This document shows positions 16,887-27,007 of a stretch of DNA of 43,212 nt, piece after piece. Source of the DNA: B1Sed10-231 sp046483385 (GTDB lineage Bacteria; Planctomycetota; Brocadiia; SM23-32); NCBI GenBank assembly GCA_046483385.1, contig JAWODG010000103.1:1-43212 (forward strand), in the 5' to 3' direction. Under the pieces are notes generated by a model, which ran no database searches, was not told the origin of the DNA, and was given only the letters and a program-made list of their open reading frames with translations. Made by a program: the position numbers and the translations under genes. Within the stretch, counting starts at the first letter, position 1; every line of letters starts with the position of its first letter.

Positions 16887-18635
16887 TCAGCAGGTCGGCC
16901 CCCTTGGTGTGCCCGCTTCCGCCGGGGTTCCGGGCTCGGCTTTTTCGGCGGGCAGTCCAACCGACCCCGGTGCCCGTCGAGCCCTCTGCCACGCGCCCGC
17001 CGCCTCGATCACCAGCCAGAGCGCCAGAAGGAAAATGATGCATCCCACCCCGGCCAGCAGCCATTCCTTCTCCATGACGAACCTGCGGATGTTCATTATG
17101 ATCGCGGTGGTGGTCATGGCCAGCATGAACAGCATGGGGAGCAAGGTGTAGATGGTGGGCTTGCGCTGCGACAGCAGCCAGATGGTGATGACCACCAGGG
17201 CCAGTCCCGCCAGCAATTGGTTTGTGGTGCCGAAAACGGGCCAGAGTATCAGTCCACCTTTGCCGCCGCCTTTGATGAGCGCCAGCAGCAGGGCGGACCC
17301 GACGGCGACGACGCCGGCCAGATACCGGTTGCGCAGAGGAGCGAGACTCCGAAAGCTGTCCCCCAGTTCGCTCAGGATATAGCGCTGGAGCCGCGTGGCC
17401 GTGTCGATGGTGGTCATGGCAAAGCTGACGATGACCACGGCCAGGAAGGCCTCCGCCACGGCCGCGGGGATGCCGAGGCTCGTCACGAACAGGCGCCCGC
17501 CGGTGACGAATGCGCCCAGCTTGGCCCCCAATCCCTGAGCCGCGCCCCAGGAGGCGTAGTGCTCGCTCCACGCCGACTGCGACTGGAAGCCCGCCACGCA
17601 GGCCAGGACGGCGACCACCGCCAGAACGCCCTCAGCGACCATCCCGCCGTACCCCACGAACTGGCCGTCCCGTTCGGACTTGAGCTGCTTGGCGGACGTG
17701 CCGGAGGAGACAAGACTGTGGAACCCGGAGATGGCGCCGCAGGCGATGGTGATGAACAGGAAAGGAAACAGAAGGGGAGCGCCCTCCGGGTTGAACCGGA
17801 AGGCAGGGGCGACGATCGGCCGGTGGGCCACCAGCAGGCCGCCGTAGAGCGCCACCAGGGCCACCACCAGTTGCTCGGCGTTGATAAAGTCGCGGGGCTG
17901 GAGCAGCACCCAGACGGGCAGGACCGAGGCAACCAGCGCGTATCCGCAGATGATCCATATCCAGACGACGGTCTGGCTGCCCTCCGGCACGCCGAGCGAC
18001 GTCAGGCTCACCGGATAGCTGGCGCCGACCCATATGAGCGCGTACATGATGATCAGCGCGCCCACGGCCGGCAGGACGATGCCCCAGTTCAGCCGATAGA
18101 TGCCGTAACCCACCAGCACGGCCAGCGCCATCTGGCTCCATATGGGGATGACCGTGGCGGGATACTGCGTGAAGAGTATCGCGATGATCAGGGCGAACAC
18201 CGCGATGACGAGCCAGAGCAGGAACAGGATAATCAACAGGAACAGCACGCGGGAGCGCTTGCTGACAAGGCCCCCTGTCAGTTCGCCCACTGAGCGCCCG
18301 CCGTGACGGACCGACAGTATGAGAGCGCCGAAGTCGTGGACCGCGCCCATGAAGATGGTGCCCAGCACAACCCACAGCAGGGCGGGCACCCAGCCCCAGA
18401 TGACGCCTATGGCCGGTCCTACGATGGGGGCCGCCCCCGCTATGCTCGTGAAGTGGTGCCCCCAGAGCACTTTGCTGTCGGTGGGCACGTAGTCGACGCC
18501 GTCCTCGAATTCAACGGAGGGCGTCTGCCTCTCCGGGTCCACCGAAAACACGTTTCCGGCAAGGAAGCGCCCGTAGAGCTTGTAGGCCATGTAGAAAGAG
18601 CCGAGGGCAACGGCGGCGATGATCACAGAATTCAT
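16887..18635 (-). CDS. cstA: Carbon starvation protein CstA-family transporter
   Basis: 582 residues with about 15 membrane segments. The CstA signature GHHFTSIAGAAPIVGPAIG near residue 60 and the following FMGAVHDFGALILSVRHGG are clear, and the C-terminal part has FGTTNQLLAGLALVVITIWL. CstA/BtsT proteins take up peptides or pyruvate when carbon is short. The protein is at the short end of the family (E. coli CstA is about 700 residues) and ends with a Pro/Ala/Glu-rich tail. GAGG lies 8 bases before the ATG. It is divergent from the sulfatase-like gene and convergent with the Fur-family gene, 12 bases apart. Confidence 0.92.
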   Translation of the reverse strand: MNSVIIAAVALGSFYMAYKLYGRFLAGNVFSVDPERQTPSVEFEDGVDYVPTDSKVLWGHHFTSIAGAAPIVGPAIGVIWGWVPALLWVVLGTIFMGAVHDFGALILSVRHGGRSVGELTGGLVSKRSRVLFLLIILFLLWLVIAVFALIIAILFTQYPATVIPIWSQMALAVLVGYGIYRLNWGIVLPAVGALIIMYALIWVGASYPVSLTSLGVPEGSQTVVWIWIICGYALVASVLPVWVLLQPRDFINAEQLVVALVALYGGLLVAHRPIVAPAFRFNPEGAPLLFPFLFITIACGAISGFHSLVSSGTSAKQLKSERDGQFVGYGGMVAEGVLAVVAVLACVAGFQSQSAWSEHYASWGAAQGLGAKLGAFVTGGRLFVTSLGIPAAVAEAFLAVVIVSFAMTTIDTATRLQRYILSELGDSFRSLAPLRNRYLAGVVAVGSALLLALIKGGGKGGLILWPVFGTTNQLLAGLALVVITIWLLSQRKPTIYTLLPMLFMLAMTTTAIIMNIRRFVMEKEWLLAGVGCIIFLLALWLVIEAAGAWQRARRAPGSVGLPAEKAEPGTPAEAGTPRGPTC

Positions 18636-18655
18636 GAGTTGCGCCTCTTCACGAA

Positions 18656-18703
18656 CCCGTGTTGTGACGGGCTCATTATAGTTACGACGCCGGCGGCCCG
18701 CAA
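18656..18703 (-). promoter_or_regulatory. cstA promoter and 5' UTR hairpin
   Basis: On the minus strand: -35 TTGCGG (18703-18698), 17-base spacer, perfect -10 TATAAT (18680-18675). Just downstream in the leader is a small hairpin, CCCGT/ACGGG with a 6-base loop (18656-18671). Confidence 0.65.
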
Positions 18704-18719
18704 CAGCTCCGCGGCCTCA

Positions 18720-18747
18720 TTGCACTGGCGGGTCATTGGGCTACAAT
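18720..18747 (+). promoter_or_regulatory. Promoter of the sulfatase-like gene
   Basis: -35 TTGCAC (18720-18725), 16-base spacer, -10 TACAAT (18742-18747), ending about 50 bases before the start codon. Confidence 0.5.
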
Positions 18748-18796
18748 AGCGGTTCGGCTGCTGTTCGGCAGGCGCGGACTACAGAGGAGGCCGCAC

Positions 18797-20203
18797 ATGA
18801 ACGTCGTTCTGGTTATGTTCGATTCGCTTCGCAAAGACTGCATCGGGACCTACGGGGAGGCGCCCTGGGGACCCGTCCATACTCCGCACCTGGACGCCCT
18901 GGCAGAGGAGGCGATGGTCTTTGACCGGGTCTATCCTGAGTCCCTCCCCACGCTGCCCACGCGGCGGGCCGTCTATACGGGACGGCGAGTCTATCCGTTT
19001 TTCAACGGCGACTTCCGGCTGAAGGGGGACTTCGTCGGCGCCCCCGGCTGGGGCCCCATACCGGAGGATCAGGACACGCTGGCCGAGCTGTTCCGGGACG
19101 CCGGCTACCGCACGGGCCTCATCGCTGACGTCTATCATATGTTCAAGCCGAGCAAAAACTTCTGGCGCGGGTTCGATCAGTGGATGTTCCTTCGCGGGCA
19201 GGAGTTGGACCCCTACCGCAGCGGGCCCGAGATCAGCCAGGAGGAGATCGATCACTGGCTGCCCGCCGAGATGCAGTCTGCCGGCAAGGTCAACTTCATC
19301 CGCCAGTGCCTGAAGAACATGCACGACCGGACGAAGGAGGAAGACTACTTCAACGCGCGCGTGTTCATCGAGGCGGTCAGGTGGCTGGAGCAGAACCGGG
19401 ACGCGGACAATCTGTTCCTGACCGTTGAGAGCTTCGACCCGCACGAGCCGTGGTTCGTGCCGGCTTACTACCGCCGGATGTACGACGATTCGGGTGGTCC
19501 CGAGCAGGTCGTCAGCGGCTACGCGGATACCTCGGAGCTGCCGCGCGACCTGCTGCGCCGCACGCAGGCCAACTACAGCGGCCTGGTGACCATGTGTGAC
19601 CGCTGGTTCGGCTACTTCCGCGAGGCGCTGGAGAAGCTGGGTTTGCTGGACGACACGCTCCTGCTGGTCACCAGCGACCACGGTCACTCGATCGGCGACA
19701 AAACCTACCTCGGCAAGCGCGGCTACCCGTCGGACCCGTCCGTCTATGATATACCCCTCTTCGTGCGGCATCCGGAAGGTAAGGGCGCCGGCCGGCGGAG
19801 CGACGCCATCGTGCAGCACCACGACCTGAGCGCCGAGATACTCCGGTTCGCCGGCGTCGAGCCGAACCAGCCGCTGGACGGTATGCCGTTCCTCGAGGAA
19901 GCTCTGGCGGGCGAACAGGTCCGCGACCACGCCACCGTGGGCTGGGGCACCGGCGTGACGGTCATCACCGAGGGGTGGTACATGAACTGCAAGGTGGACG
20001 GGAGCGGGCCGTTCCTGTTCGACCTGTCGGCGGAAGTTCCATATGAGACGAACGTGGCGGAGGAGCATCCGGAACTCGTGAGGGACCTGTTCGAGACCGC
20101 CGTTGAGGACGCGGGCGGAGAGTTCCCCGAGTTCCTGATGAAGATGGCCCGGGAGCAGAAGGACGCCCCCGGATGCAGCGCACTGGCCGCACGGCCTACG
20201 TGA
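18797..20203 (+). CDS. Sulfatase/alkaline-phosphatase superfamily hydrolase with Thr at the nucleophile position
   Basis: 468 residues, cytoplasmic (no signal peptide). The start (VVLVMFDSLRKD, metal ligand Asp9; HTPHLDALAEEA) and the metal motif SDHGHSIGD (Asp294, His295) are those of type I sulfatases and related phosphohydrolases. The usual Cys/Ser-x-Pro-x-Arg that becomes formylglycine reads Thr52-Leu-Pro-Thr-Arg56. Without Cys or Ser no formylglycine can form, so Thr52 itself may act as nucleophile, as in phosphatase and phosphodiesterase members of the superfamily. A phospho-ester substrate is therefore more likely than a sulfate ester. GAGGAGG lies 6 bases before the ATG. A small membrane protein gene follows after 15 bases. 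Confidence 0.82.
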   Translation: MNVVLVMFDSLRKDCIGTYGEAPWGPVHTPHLDALAEEAMVFDRVYPESLPTLPTRRAVYTGRRVYPFFNGDFRLKGDFVGAPGWGPIPEDQDTLAELFRDAGYRTGLIADVYHMFKPSKNFWRGFDQWMFLRGQELDPYRSGPEISQEEIDHWLPAEMQSAGKVNFIRQCLKNMHDRTKEEDYFNARVFIEAVRWLEQNRDADNLFLTVESFDPHEPWFVPAYYRRMYDDSGGPEQVVSGYADTSELPRDLLRRTQANYSGLVTMCDRWFGYFREALEKLGLLDDTLLLVTSDHGHSIGDKTYLGKRGYPSDPSVYDIPLFVRHPEGKGAGRRSDAIVQHHDLSAEILRFAGVEPNQPLDGMPFLEEALAGEQVRDHATVGWGTGVTVITEGWYMNCKVDGSGPFLFDLSAEVPYETNVAEEHPELVRDLFETAVEDAGGEFPEFLMKMAREQKDAPGCSALAARPT

Positions 20204-20218
20204 GAGGGGACCGATAGC

Positions 20219-20371
20219 GTGAACGCTCTGAACCCCGCGGGCGCTCCGGACGCCATCGAACCTTACGGCGTCTGGCCGACGGTGCTGACCTTCGGCATAC
20301 TTGCGCTGTTCGTCGCCGCCATGATCGCCTACATCGTGTGGAAACTCCCCCGAGGCGGCGACGGTTCCTGA
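20219..20371 (+). CDS. Small single-span membrane protein
   Basis: 50 residues starting at GTG, with a GAGGGG ribosome site 8-10 bases upstream. The sequence has a short polar start and one membrane segment (WPTVLTFGILALFVAAMIAYIVW in outline, about residues 18-40), then a short basic tail. I do not recognise it. Its closeness to the sulfatase-like gene (15 bases) suggests co-transcription. It is convergent with the inactive HtrA gene. Confidence 0.6.
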   Translation: MNALNPAGAPDAIEPYGVWPTVLTFGILALFVAAMIAYIVWKLPRGGDGS

Positions 20372-20387
20372 GGCCCGAGCGCCGCGG

Positions 20388-21797
20388 TTACTTCCGCACG
20401 ACGACGAACCGCCGGTGCCCCTGGTCGGTGTCGTAGATGCGCAGGAGGACCCGTCCTTCTTCTTCCGCCTCGGCAATCATCCGGCGGAAAGACTCCACGT
20501 CGTCGGCGGGCTCGCGGTTGACGCTGATGACGACGTCGCCGGCGCTGATCTGTTCCCGCGCGGCGGGACTGCCGGGCTGCACGTCGGCGACCAGCACGCC
20601 GCGCAGGTCGTCCTCGCCGAAATCCTCGGCCAACTCGGGGGTCAGCTCCTGCACGCTCAGGCCCGTCCAGTCCGTCTCGGCGGATGTGGTCTCGCCCTCG
20701 CGGCTGCCTACCGTCACCGACAGGGTCATCTCCTCGCCGTCCCGCCAGACGGTGAGACGGGCGGTGGTCCCGGGTTGCGTCGCTGCCACGGCAGCGCGGA
20801 GGTCCTGCGCGGAGTCCATCCGGCGGCCGTCGAACTCCAGCACCACGTCCCCCGCCTCGAGGCCGGCATCGTCGGCGGGTGAGCCGGAAACGACCTCCTG
20901 GACCAGCACGCCCCGCCGGTCCTCCAGGCCGAAGCTCTCCGCCATGGCGCCGCCCACAGTGGTGATGTAAACGCCCAGGTACCCGCGTGAGACCTCGCGC
21001 CCGGCCAGCAGATCGTCCATCATCTGCTCGACGGCCTTGATGGGGACGGCGAACGAGATGCCCGCGCCATACTGGGCTTCCGTCCCGCCGAGGCTGATGC
21101 CGACGACGTTGCCCTCGAGGTCCAGCAGGGGGCCTCCCATGTAGCCGGCCGGCAGCGTCATGTCGGTTTGTATGAGCGAGGCGAACGGGGCGGCCTCGAT
21201 GCCGCTGCGGTCGAGCGCGCTGACGATGCCGGATGCCACGCTGTGGGGCAGGCCCGGCGGACTGCCGACCGCCAGAACGGTCTGGCCGACCCGCAGCCTG
21301 TCGGAGTCACCGAGGGTGGCGGGTTGCAGACCGTCCGGGGACTCCTCGAGGGTCAGCAGGGCAACGCCCATGCCCTCGTCGGCCCCGGTGACCTCGGCGG
21401 TCACGGACCCCCCGTCGGGCAGCGTCACCTCCGCCTCCTTGCCGTCGCGGACGAGGTTCGCCGCGGTCAGGATGTGACCCTCCTCATCAATGACGACCCC
21501 GGCGCCGGTTCGGACCGCGGGGTCGGGACGCTGTTGCCGTTCCCACATTCCCGGCGGGAGCAGTTCCTCGAAGTCGGGCAGTTCGCCCGGCCCCCGGCCG
21601 CCAGGAAAGCGGAAAATACGCGGTTCGGGCCGCCGGGGCTCCATGGCCCGGATATGCACGGTCACGACAGACGGTTTGGTCCTCTCGGCCGCCCGCACCG
21701 CTGCTGCGTCCTGCCGGGCGGCGGCTGAGTTGGCAAACACTCCCGATAGACACGCCACTGCGACGAAAACGAACGTTCCGACAACCCTGGTCCTCAT
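20388..21797 (-). CDS. HtrA/DegP-like protein with all three catalytic residues lost (pseudoprotease)
   Basis: 469 residues: signal peptide (cut near ANSAAA), a trypsin-like domain (about 35-265) and two PDZ domains (about 275-365 and 380-460). The fold is kept, but the triad is not. The His position reads ILTAANLV (Asn114 for His), the Asp position MGVALL (Gly144 for Asp) and the nucleophile AGYMGGP (Met220 for Ser). The reading frame is intact, so this is a preserved non-catalytic protein, not a decaying gene. The final strand pattern (RVLLRIYDTDQGHRRFVVVRK in outline) matches the active paralog upstream, so it arose by tandem duplication. It may act as a chaperone, a scaffold or a subunit of a mixed oligomer; this is inference. 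GGAGG lies 10 bases before the ATG. Confidence 0.88.
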   Translation of the reverse strand: MRTRVVGTFVFVAVACLSGVFANSAAARQDAAAVRAAERTKPSVVTVHIRAMEPRRPEPRIFRFPGGRGPGELPDFEELLPPGMWERQQRPDPAVRTGAGVVIDEEGHILTAANLVRDGKEAEVTLPDGGSVTAEVTGADEGMGVALLTLEESPDGLQPATLGDSDRLRVGQTVLAVGSPPGLPHSVASGIVSALDRSGIEAAPFASLIQTDMTLPAGYMGGPLLDLEGNVVGISLGGTEAQYGAGISFAVPIKAVEQMMDDLLAGREVSRGYLGVYITTVGGAMAESFGLEDRRGVLVQEVVSGSPADDAGLEAGDVVLEFDGRRMDSAQDLRAAVAATQPGTTARLTVWRDGEEMTLSVTVGSREGETTSAETDWTGLSVQELTPELAEDFGEDDLRGVLVADVQPGSPAAREQISAGDVVISVNREPADDVESFRRMIAEAEEEGRVLLRIYDTDQGHRRFVVVRK

Positions 21798-21872
21798 AGC
21801 TGTTGTCCCTCCTGATGGCTGCACGCTGGTTCAGTCCAGAGTAGTGTCCCTCCACCCACGGATGGGACGGCT

Positions 21873-23336
<1,464 letters not shown>

Positions 23337-23444
23337 TCTCTTCCCCTTCGTCATTCGGACGAACGATTCTCTTTGCACCGGTCACTCAAAGTATGTGTAG
23401 CGCGAACCGGCGAGGATGTTCACGCGACGCCCCCTCTAGTTCCC

Positions 23445-23473
23445 TTTATAATGCACGGTTCCGGGCGTGTAAA
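23445..23473 (-). promoter_or_regulatory. Promoter of the htrA pair
   Basis: On the minus strand: -35 TTTACA (23473-23468), 17-base spacer, -10 TATAAA (23450-23445), about 110 bases before the start codon. Confidence 0.65.
23447..23452 (+). promoter_or_regulatory. Candidate -10 box of the M42 peptidase gene, overlapping the htrA -10
   Basis: A perfect TATAAT on the plus strand shares four bases with the htrA -10 box on the other strand. No good -35 is visible at normal spacing, so use of this box is uncertain. Confidence 0.35.
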
Positions 23474-23549
23474 CCGGTGCGTAACCGGCCGGCACACAAC
23501 GCCCGCTCGCTCCATGCCACATGACTTGTGCACCGTGAGGGGAAACGCC

Positions 23550-24626
23550 GTGAACAAAGCGACGTTGAAGCTACTGAAAGAGTTGAGCCAGCTCGAGGGA
23601 GTGCCGGGCTTCGAGGATGCCGTCCAGGACTACATTCGCGACCGGCTCGACGGGGTCGCGGAGTTCGAGACGGACAACCTGGGAAGCCTCATCTGCAAGA
23701 GGGCGGGGGAAAGCGAGTCGCCGCGCATCATGCTGCCCGCCCACATGGACGAGATCGGTTTCATGGTCAAGGACATCACCGACGAGGGCTACATCCGGTT
23801 CGCCCCGCTGGGCGGGTGGCTGGACCAGACGCTCCTGGGTCACGTGGTAACCGTCAAGACGCGACAGGGCGACCTGGAGGGCGTTATCGGCTGCACGCCG
23901 CCGCACATGATGCCCAAGGAACAGCGGGAAAAGGTCATCAAGCGCAAGAAGATGTTCGTCGACGTGGGGGCCGACGACAAGGAGCAGGCGACCGAGGAAC
24001 TCGGCGTCCGCATCGGCGACCCCATCGTGCCGCGGCAGCCGTTTTCCCGGCTCGGCAAGGGTGACTACCTGATGTCCAAGGCCTGGGACGACCGCGTGGG
24101 CTGCGCCCTGATGATCGACCTTCTGATGAAGCTGCAGACGGAATCGCACCCGAACACCATTTACGGCGTCGGCACGACGCAGGAGGAGGTCGGCACCCGC
24201 GGCGCAAAGACGGCGGCGGACGTAGTGGACCCGGATTTCTGCATCGTTCTGGACGTCGGCCCGACCACGGACGTGCCGGGTGTGGAAGGGGAAGTGAAGA
24301 CCGAACTCGGCAAGGGTCCCATCATCTACGTGCTGGACGCCGGCACGATCGCCCATCGCCGGTTCAACAACTTCGTGGTGGAACTCGCCGAGGAAAAGGA
24401 AATCCCACACCAGATGAGCCTTATCGAGGGCGGCGCGACCGACGCCCGCGTGATCCACGTGCACGCCCGGGGCGTGCCCAGCGTGCTGCTGGGAATACCC
24501 GCGCGCTACATCCACAGCCACGCGGGGCTGATTCATACCGCCGACTACGACGCCACCCTGAAGCTGGTGCTGGAACTGGTCAAGGCCCTGTCCCCGGAGC
24601 GCGCCCACGAACTCATGGTGGGGTGA
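23550..24626 (+). CDS. M42 family glutamyl/deblocking aminopeptidase
   Basis: 358 residues, cytoplasmic. M42 enzymes are two-metal aminopeptidases that form large tetrahedral particles. Metal and catalytic motifs are all present: PAHMDEIGFM (first His and catalytic Asp), SKAWDDRVGC (bridging Asp), TTQEEVGTRGA (catalytic Glu pair), LDVGPTTD (Asp) and YIHSHAG (last His). The true start is the GTG at 23550, with GAGGGG 7 bases upstream; the open frame continues far upstream across the opposite htrA gene, but that part does not resemble a protein of the family. The next gene starts 1 base after the stop. Confidence 0.92.
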   Translation: MNKATLKLLKELSQLEGVPGFEDAVQDYIRDRLDGVAEFETDNLGSLICKRAGESESPRIMLPAHMDEIGFMVKDITDEGYIRFAPLGGWLDQTLLGHVVTVKTRQGDLEGVIGCTPPHMMPKEQREKVIKRKKMFVDVGADDKEQATEELGVRIGDPIVPRQPFSRLGKGDYLMSKAWDDRVGCALMIDLLMKLQTESHPNTIYGVGTTQEEVGTRGAKTAADVVDPDFCIVLDVGPTTDVPGVEGEVKTELGKGPIIYVLDAGTIAHRRFNNFVVELAEEKEIPHQMSLIEGGATDARVIHVHARGVPSVLLGIPARYIHSHAGLIHTADYDATLKLVLELVKALSPERAHELMVG

Positions 24627-24627
24627 G

Positions 24628-25590
24628 GTGGCCGTGGGTGGTCCGGACCATCCGGAGCCGCAGACGTTCCTGCGGAGAGCCGTCCAGGGCACGGCGACGC
24701 CGCAGGACGCCGAAACCCTGATTGAGGCCGATCCCGCGACTGCCGTCCTTCGCGCCGCCGGGCTCAAGCCGGACCCCGACCGAAGGCTGCGCGAGTTCCA
24801 CGACGCCGAGCCGCTCTGTCCACGGGTCCGCCTGCGGGCCGCCGGCTTCGAGGAGGAGGCCAGCATCAGCCGGGCCGAACTGTGGCGTTTCTACCTGCCC
24901 GTCTGCGCTCTGCTGCGACAGCGAATGGACGGCACCCGTGGGCGCGTGCTGGCTGGCGTGGCGGGCCCAGGAGCCTGCGGCAAAACCGTTTTTGCCCACC
25001 TGCTGCGCGGCGTCTTCTGCCTCGCGGCCGACGATACGGTCGGCGCGCCGAAGGTCTGTGGGCTGGACGGCTTCCATTACCCCAACGCCTACCTCGAAAG
25101 CCATACGCACACCGGGCCGTCCGGCGACGCGCAATCCCTCCGCGCCGTCAAGGGCTCGCCGCCGACTTTCGACGTGAAGCAATTCGTAGCCAAACTCGGG
25201 GCGCTTCGGTCCCGGTCCCGTGTGCACCTGCCCGTCTATGACCGGCGCCTGCACGACCCCGTACCGGATGCCCTGGCCGTTGAGCCCGGCGACCCGCTGG
25301 TGATCGTGGAAGGCAACTACCTGTTGCTGGAAGAGGACGGGTGGGAACGGGTGCGCGATCTGCTTGACGTCGTTCTGTTCCTCCAGCAGCCGGTGGAGGC
25401 GGCGCGCGAGGCCATGATACGACGCCACGTGAGGGGCGGACGAACCCCGGAGGATGCCCGGCGCTACTTTGAACGGGTTGACCGCCCCAACTACGAACTC
25501 ATCATGCGCACGCGTGGCCGGGCCGACCTGCTGGTCCGGCGCAGCGCGATGCAGCGCATCGTGGCCATCGAGCCACCGCCGGAGGTTTGA
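24628..25590 (+). CDS. P-loop kinase of the uridine kinase/PanK-like (YggC/YFH7) type
   Basis: 320 residues. An N-terminal extension of about 100 residues precedes a P-loop domain with Walker A GPGACGKT (113-120), a substrate-site GLDGFHYPNAYL, the SPPTFDV segment, PVYDRRLHDPVPDA and VEGNYLLLE, the pattern of the uridine kinase/pantothenate kinase group and of YggC and YFH7. These phosphorylate a nucleoside, sugar or related small molecule; the substrate cannot be read from sequence. The start is a GTG one base after the aminopeptidase stop, with GTGAGG just before it; GTG at 24634 is an alternative. Tight spacing suggests an operon with the aminopeptidase. Confidence 0.8.
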   Translation: MAVGGPDHPEPQTFLRRAVQGTATPQDAETLIEADPATAVLRAAGLKPDPDRRLREFHDAEPLCPRVRLRAAGFEEEASISRAELWRFYLPVCALLRQRMDGTRGRVLAGVAGPGACGKTVFAHLLRGVFCLAADDTVGAPKVCGLDGFHYPNAYLESHTHTGPSGDAQSLRAVKGSPPTFDVKQFVAKLGALRSRSRVHLPVYDRRLHDPVPDALAVEPGDPLVIVEGNYLLLEEDGWERVRDLLDVVLFLQQPVEAAREAMIRRHVRGGRTPEDARRYFERVDRPNYELIMRTRGRADLLVRRSAMQRIVAIEPPPEV

Positions 25591-25615
25591 AGCCGCGGGC
25601 GGCCTGTGCTATAAC
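25587..25615 (+). promoter_or_regulatory. Promoter of the first Gfo/Idh gene
   Basis: -35 TTGAAG (25587-25592), 17-base spacer, -10 TATAAC (25610-25615). The -35 overlaps the stop codon of the kinase gene. Confidence 0.55.
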
Positions 25616-25667
25616 CGGTTTCGTTCGGGACGACCTCATTGGCGGCAGACAGGTGGGAGAGCAACAG

Positions 25668-26636
25668 ATGGCGGTGAAGATTGGTTTCGTGGGAGCCGGG
25701 TGGGTGGCAACTCAGCACTTCAAGTCCCTGGCGCAGGTGCCGGAGGCCAACATCGTGGCCTGCACCGACGTGGACGAGGATAAGGCAGCCGAAGCGGCGG
25801 CCCGGTTCGCCGGTGCCGCGGCCTACACCGACTACCGGGACATGCTGGATGAGCAGGATCTCGACGCCGTCTACATCTGCCTGCCGCCGCACGTGCACGG
25901 CGAACTGGAGACGGCGTGCATCGAAGCCGGCCTCCCGTTCTTCATCGAGAAACCCCTGAGCCACGACCTGGAGACCGCCGAGCGTGTACTGGACGCACTG
26001 GAGACCAATCCGGTGGTGGCCGGTGTTGGCTACATGATGCGCTACTCCGACAACGCCGCGCGGGTGAAGGGAATACTGGAGGAGGAGACGGCGGTGGTGG
26101 CCCGCAGCATCTACGCCTGCGGGGTCCCCGGCCCCCCCTGGTGGCGCCGCAAGGAGCAGAGCGGAGGGCAGGTCGTCGAACAGACCACCCATCTCTTCGA
26201 TCTGGCGCGCTACCTGCTCGGGGAAGTGCAGAGCGTCTACTGCCGCCCCCGGCGCGGCCTGATCACCGACATGGAGAACTACAACACCGACGATGCCAGC
26301 GCCTGTTCACTCGTTTTCGAGAGCGGCCTGCTGTGCGACGTGATCAGCACCTGCGCGGTCAACGTCGGGGAGAGGTCCCTGGAAGTCTTCACCCCCGACA
26401 CCCGGGCCAAACTGAGTGACGGCACGGGACGGTTGACCGTCGAGCGGAAGGACGAAACGGTCAGCTACAGCCCCGATGAGGACCTCTTCCTCAGAGAGGA
26501 CCGCGCGTTCGTGGAGGCCGTCGATACGGGTGACACCTCCGGCGTCCTCAGCGACTACCGCGATGCGTTCCGCACCCACAGGGTGACGTGTGCCGCGAAC
26601 GAATCCATGGAAACCGGCCAGCCGGTGCAACTCTGA
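25668..26636 (+). CDS. Gfo/Idh/MocA family NAD(P)-dependent oxidoreductase
   Basis: 322 residues, cytoplasmic. The N-terminal Rossmann fold has GFVGAGWVA (6-14) and the acidic strand end CTDVD. The family motif EKP is at 94-96 (FFIEKPLS). The C-terminal sheet carries GGQVVEQTTHLFDLARYLLG in outline, the usual helix with the active-site His. The family oxidises sugars, inositols or related polyols; the substrate is unknown here. GGGAGA lies before the ATG. A small membrane protein gene follows after 10 bases. Confidence 0.88.
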   Translation: MAVKIGFVGAGWVATQHFKSLAQVPEANIVACTDVDEDKAAEAAARFAGAAAYTDYRDMLDEQDLDAVYICLPPHVHGELETACIEAGLPFFIEKPLSHDLETAERVLDALETNPVVAGVGYMMRYSDNAARVKGILEEETAVVARSIYACGVPGPPWWRRKEQSGGQVVEQTTHLFDLARYLLGEVQSVYCRPRRGLITDMENYNTDDASACSLVFESGLLCDVISTCAVNVGERSLEVFTPDTRAKLSDGTGRLTVERKDETVSYSPDEDLFLREDRAFVEAVDTGDTSGVLSDYRDAFRTHRVTCAANESMETGQPVQL

Positions 26637-26646
26637 CGGGCGTGCA

Positions 26647-27000
26647 ATGGACAGCAGAACCCCCGAAAAGCCGGACGGCCGGGCCGCGTGGAAGGAGTAC
26701 GGCCTCGGCCTGATCCTGGCGTTGTCGCTGGCGCTCTACGGCGTCTATGCGCTGATGAGCGGCAGCACCTACCTGCCCGGGCTGCGAGGCGGCACGGCCA
26801 CGGTACACGGCTCGCACGGGGTGGGGGCGGCGGTGATGTACCTCGGGGGCGGGCTTTACCTGCTGGTGCGCTTCTTCGCCCATCCACGGGCCAGGTCCGA
26901 ATCCACGCGCAGCCAGTTATACCTGCTGGAGGTCCTGCTGTTGATCGTCTTCATCACCTCGGCGTTCTACGTGCTCTGGAACGTGGGCACAGCCGTGTAG
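26647..27000 (+). CDS. Small membrane protein with three predicted membrane segments
   Basis: 117 residues. Hydrophobic segments lie at about 17-36, 58-78 and 94-113, separated by polar loops (STYLPGLRGG; FFAHPRARSESTRSQ). I do not recognise the family. It starts 10 bases after the Gfo/Idh stop and is likely co-transcribed with it. It ends 7 bases before the stop of the convergent lipoprotein gene. Confidence 0.65.
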   Translation: MDSRTPEKPDGRAAWKEYGLGLILALSLALYGVYALMSGSTYLPGLRGGTATVHGSHGVGAAVMYLGGGLYLLVRFFAHPRARSESTRSQLYLLEVLLLIVFITSAFYVLWNVGTAV

Positions 27001-27007
27001 TGACGGA

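Noticed and set aside
21487..21855. Idea that the inactive HtrA gene is broken by a frameshift
   Set aside because: The frame is open from signal peptide to the last PDZ strand and aligns along its whole length with the active paralog; only the catalytic residues differ.
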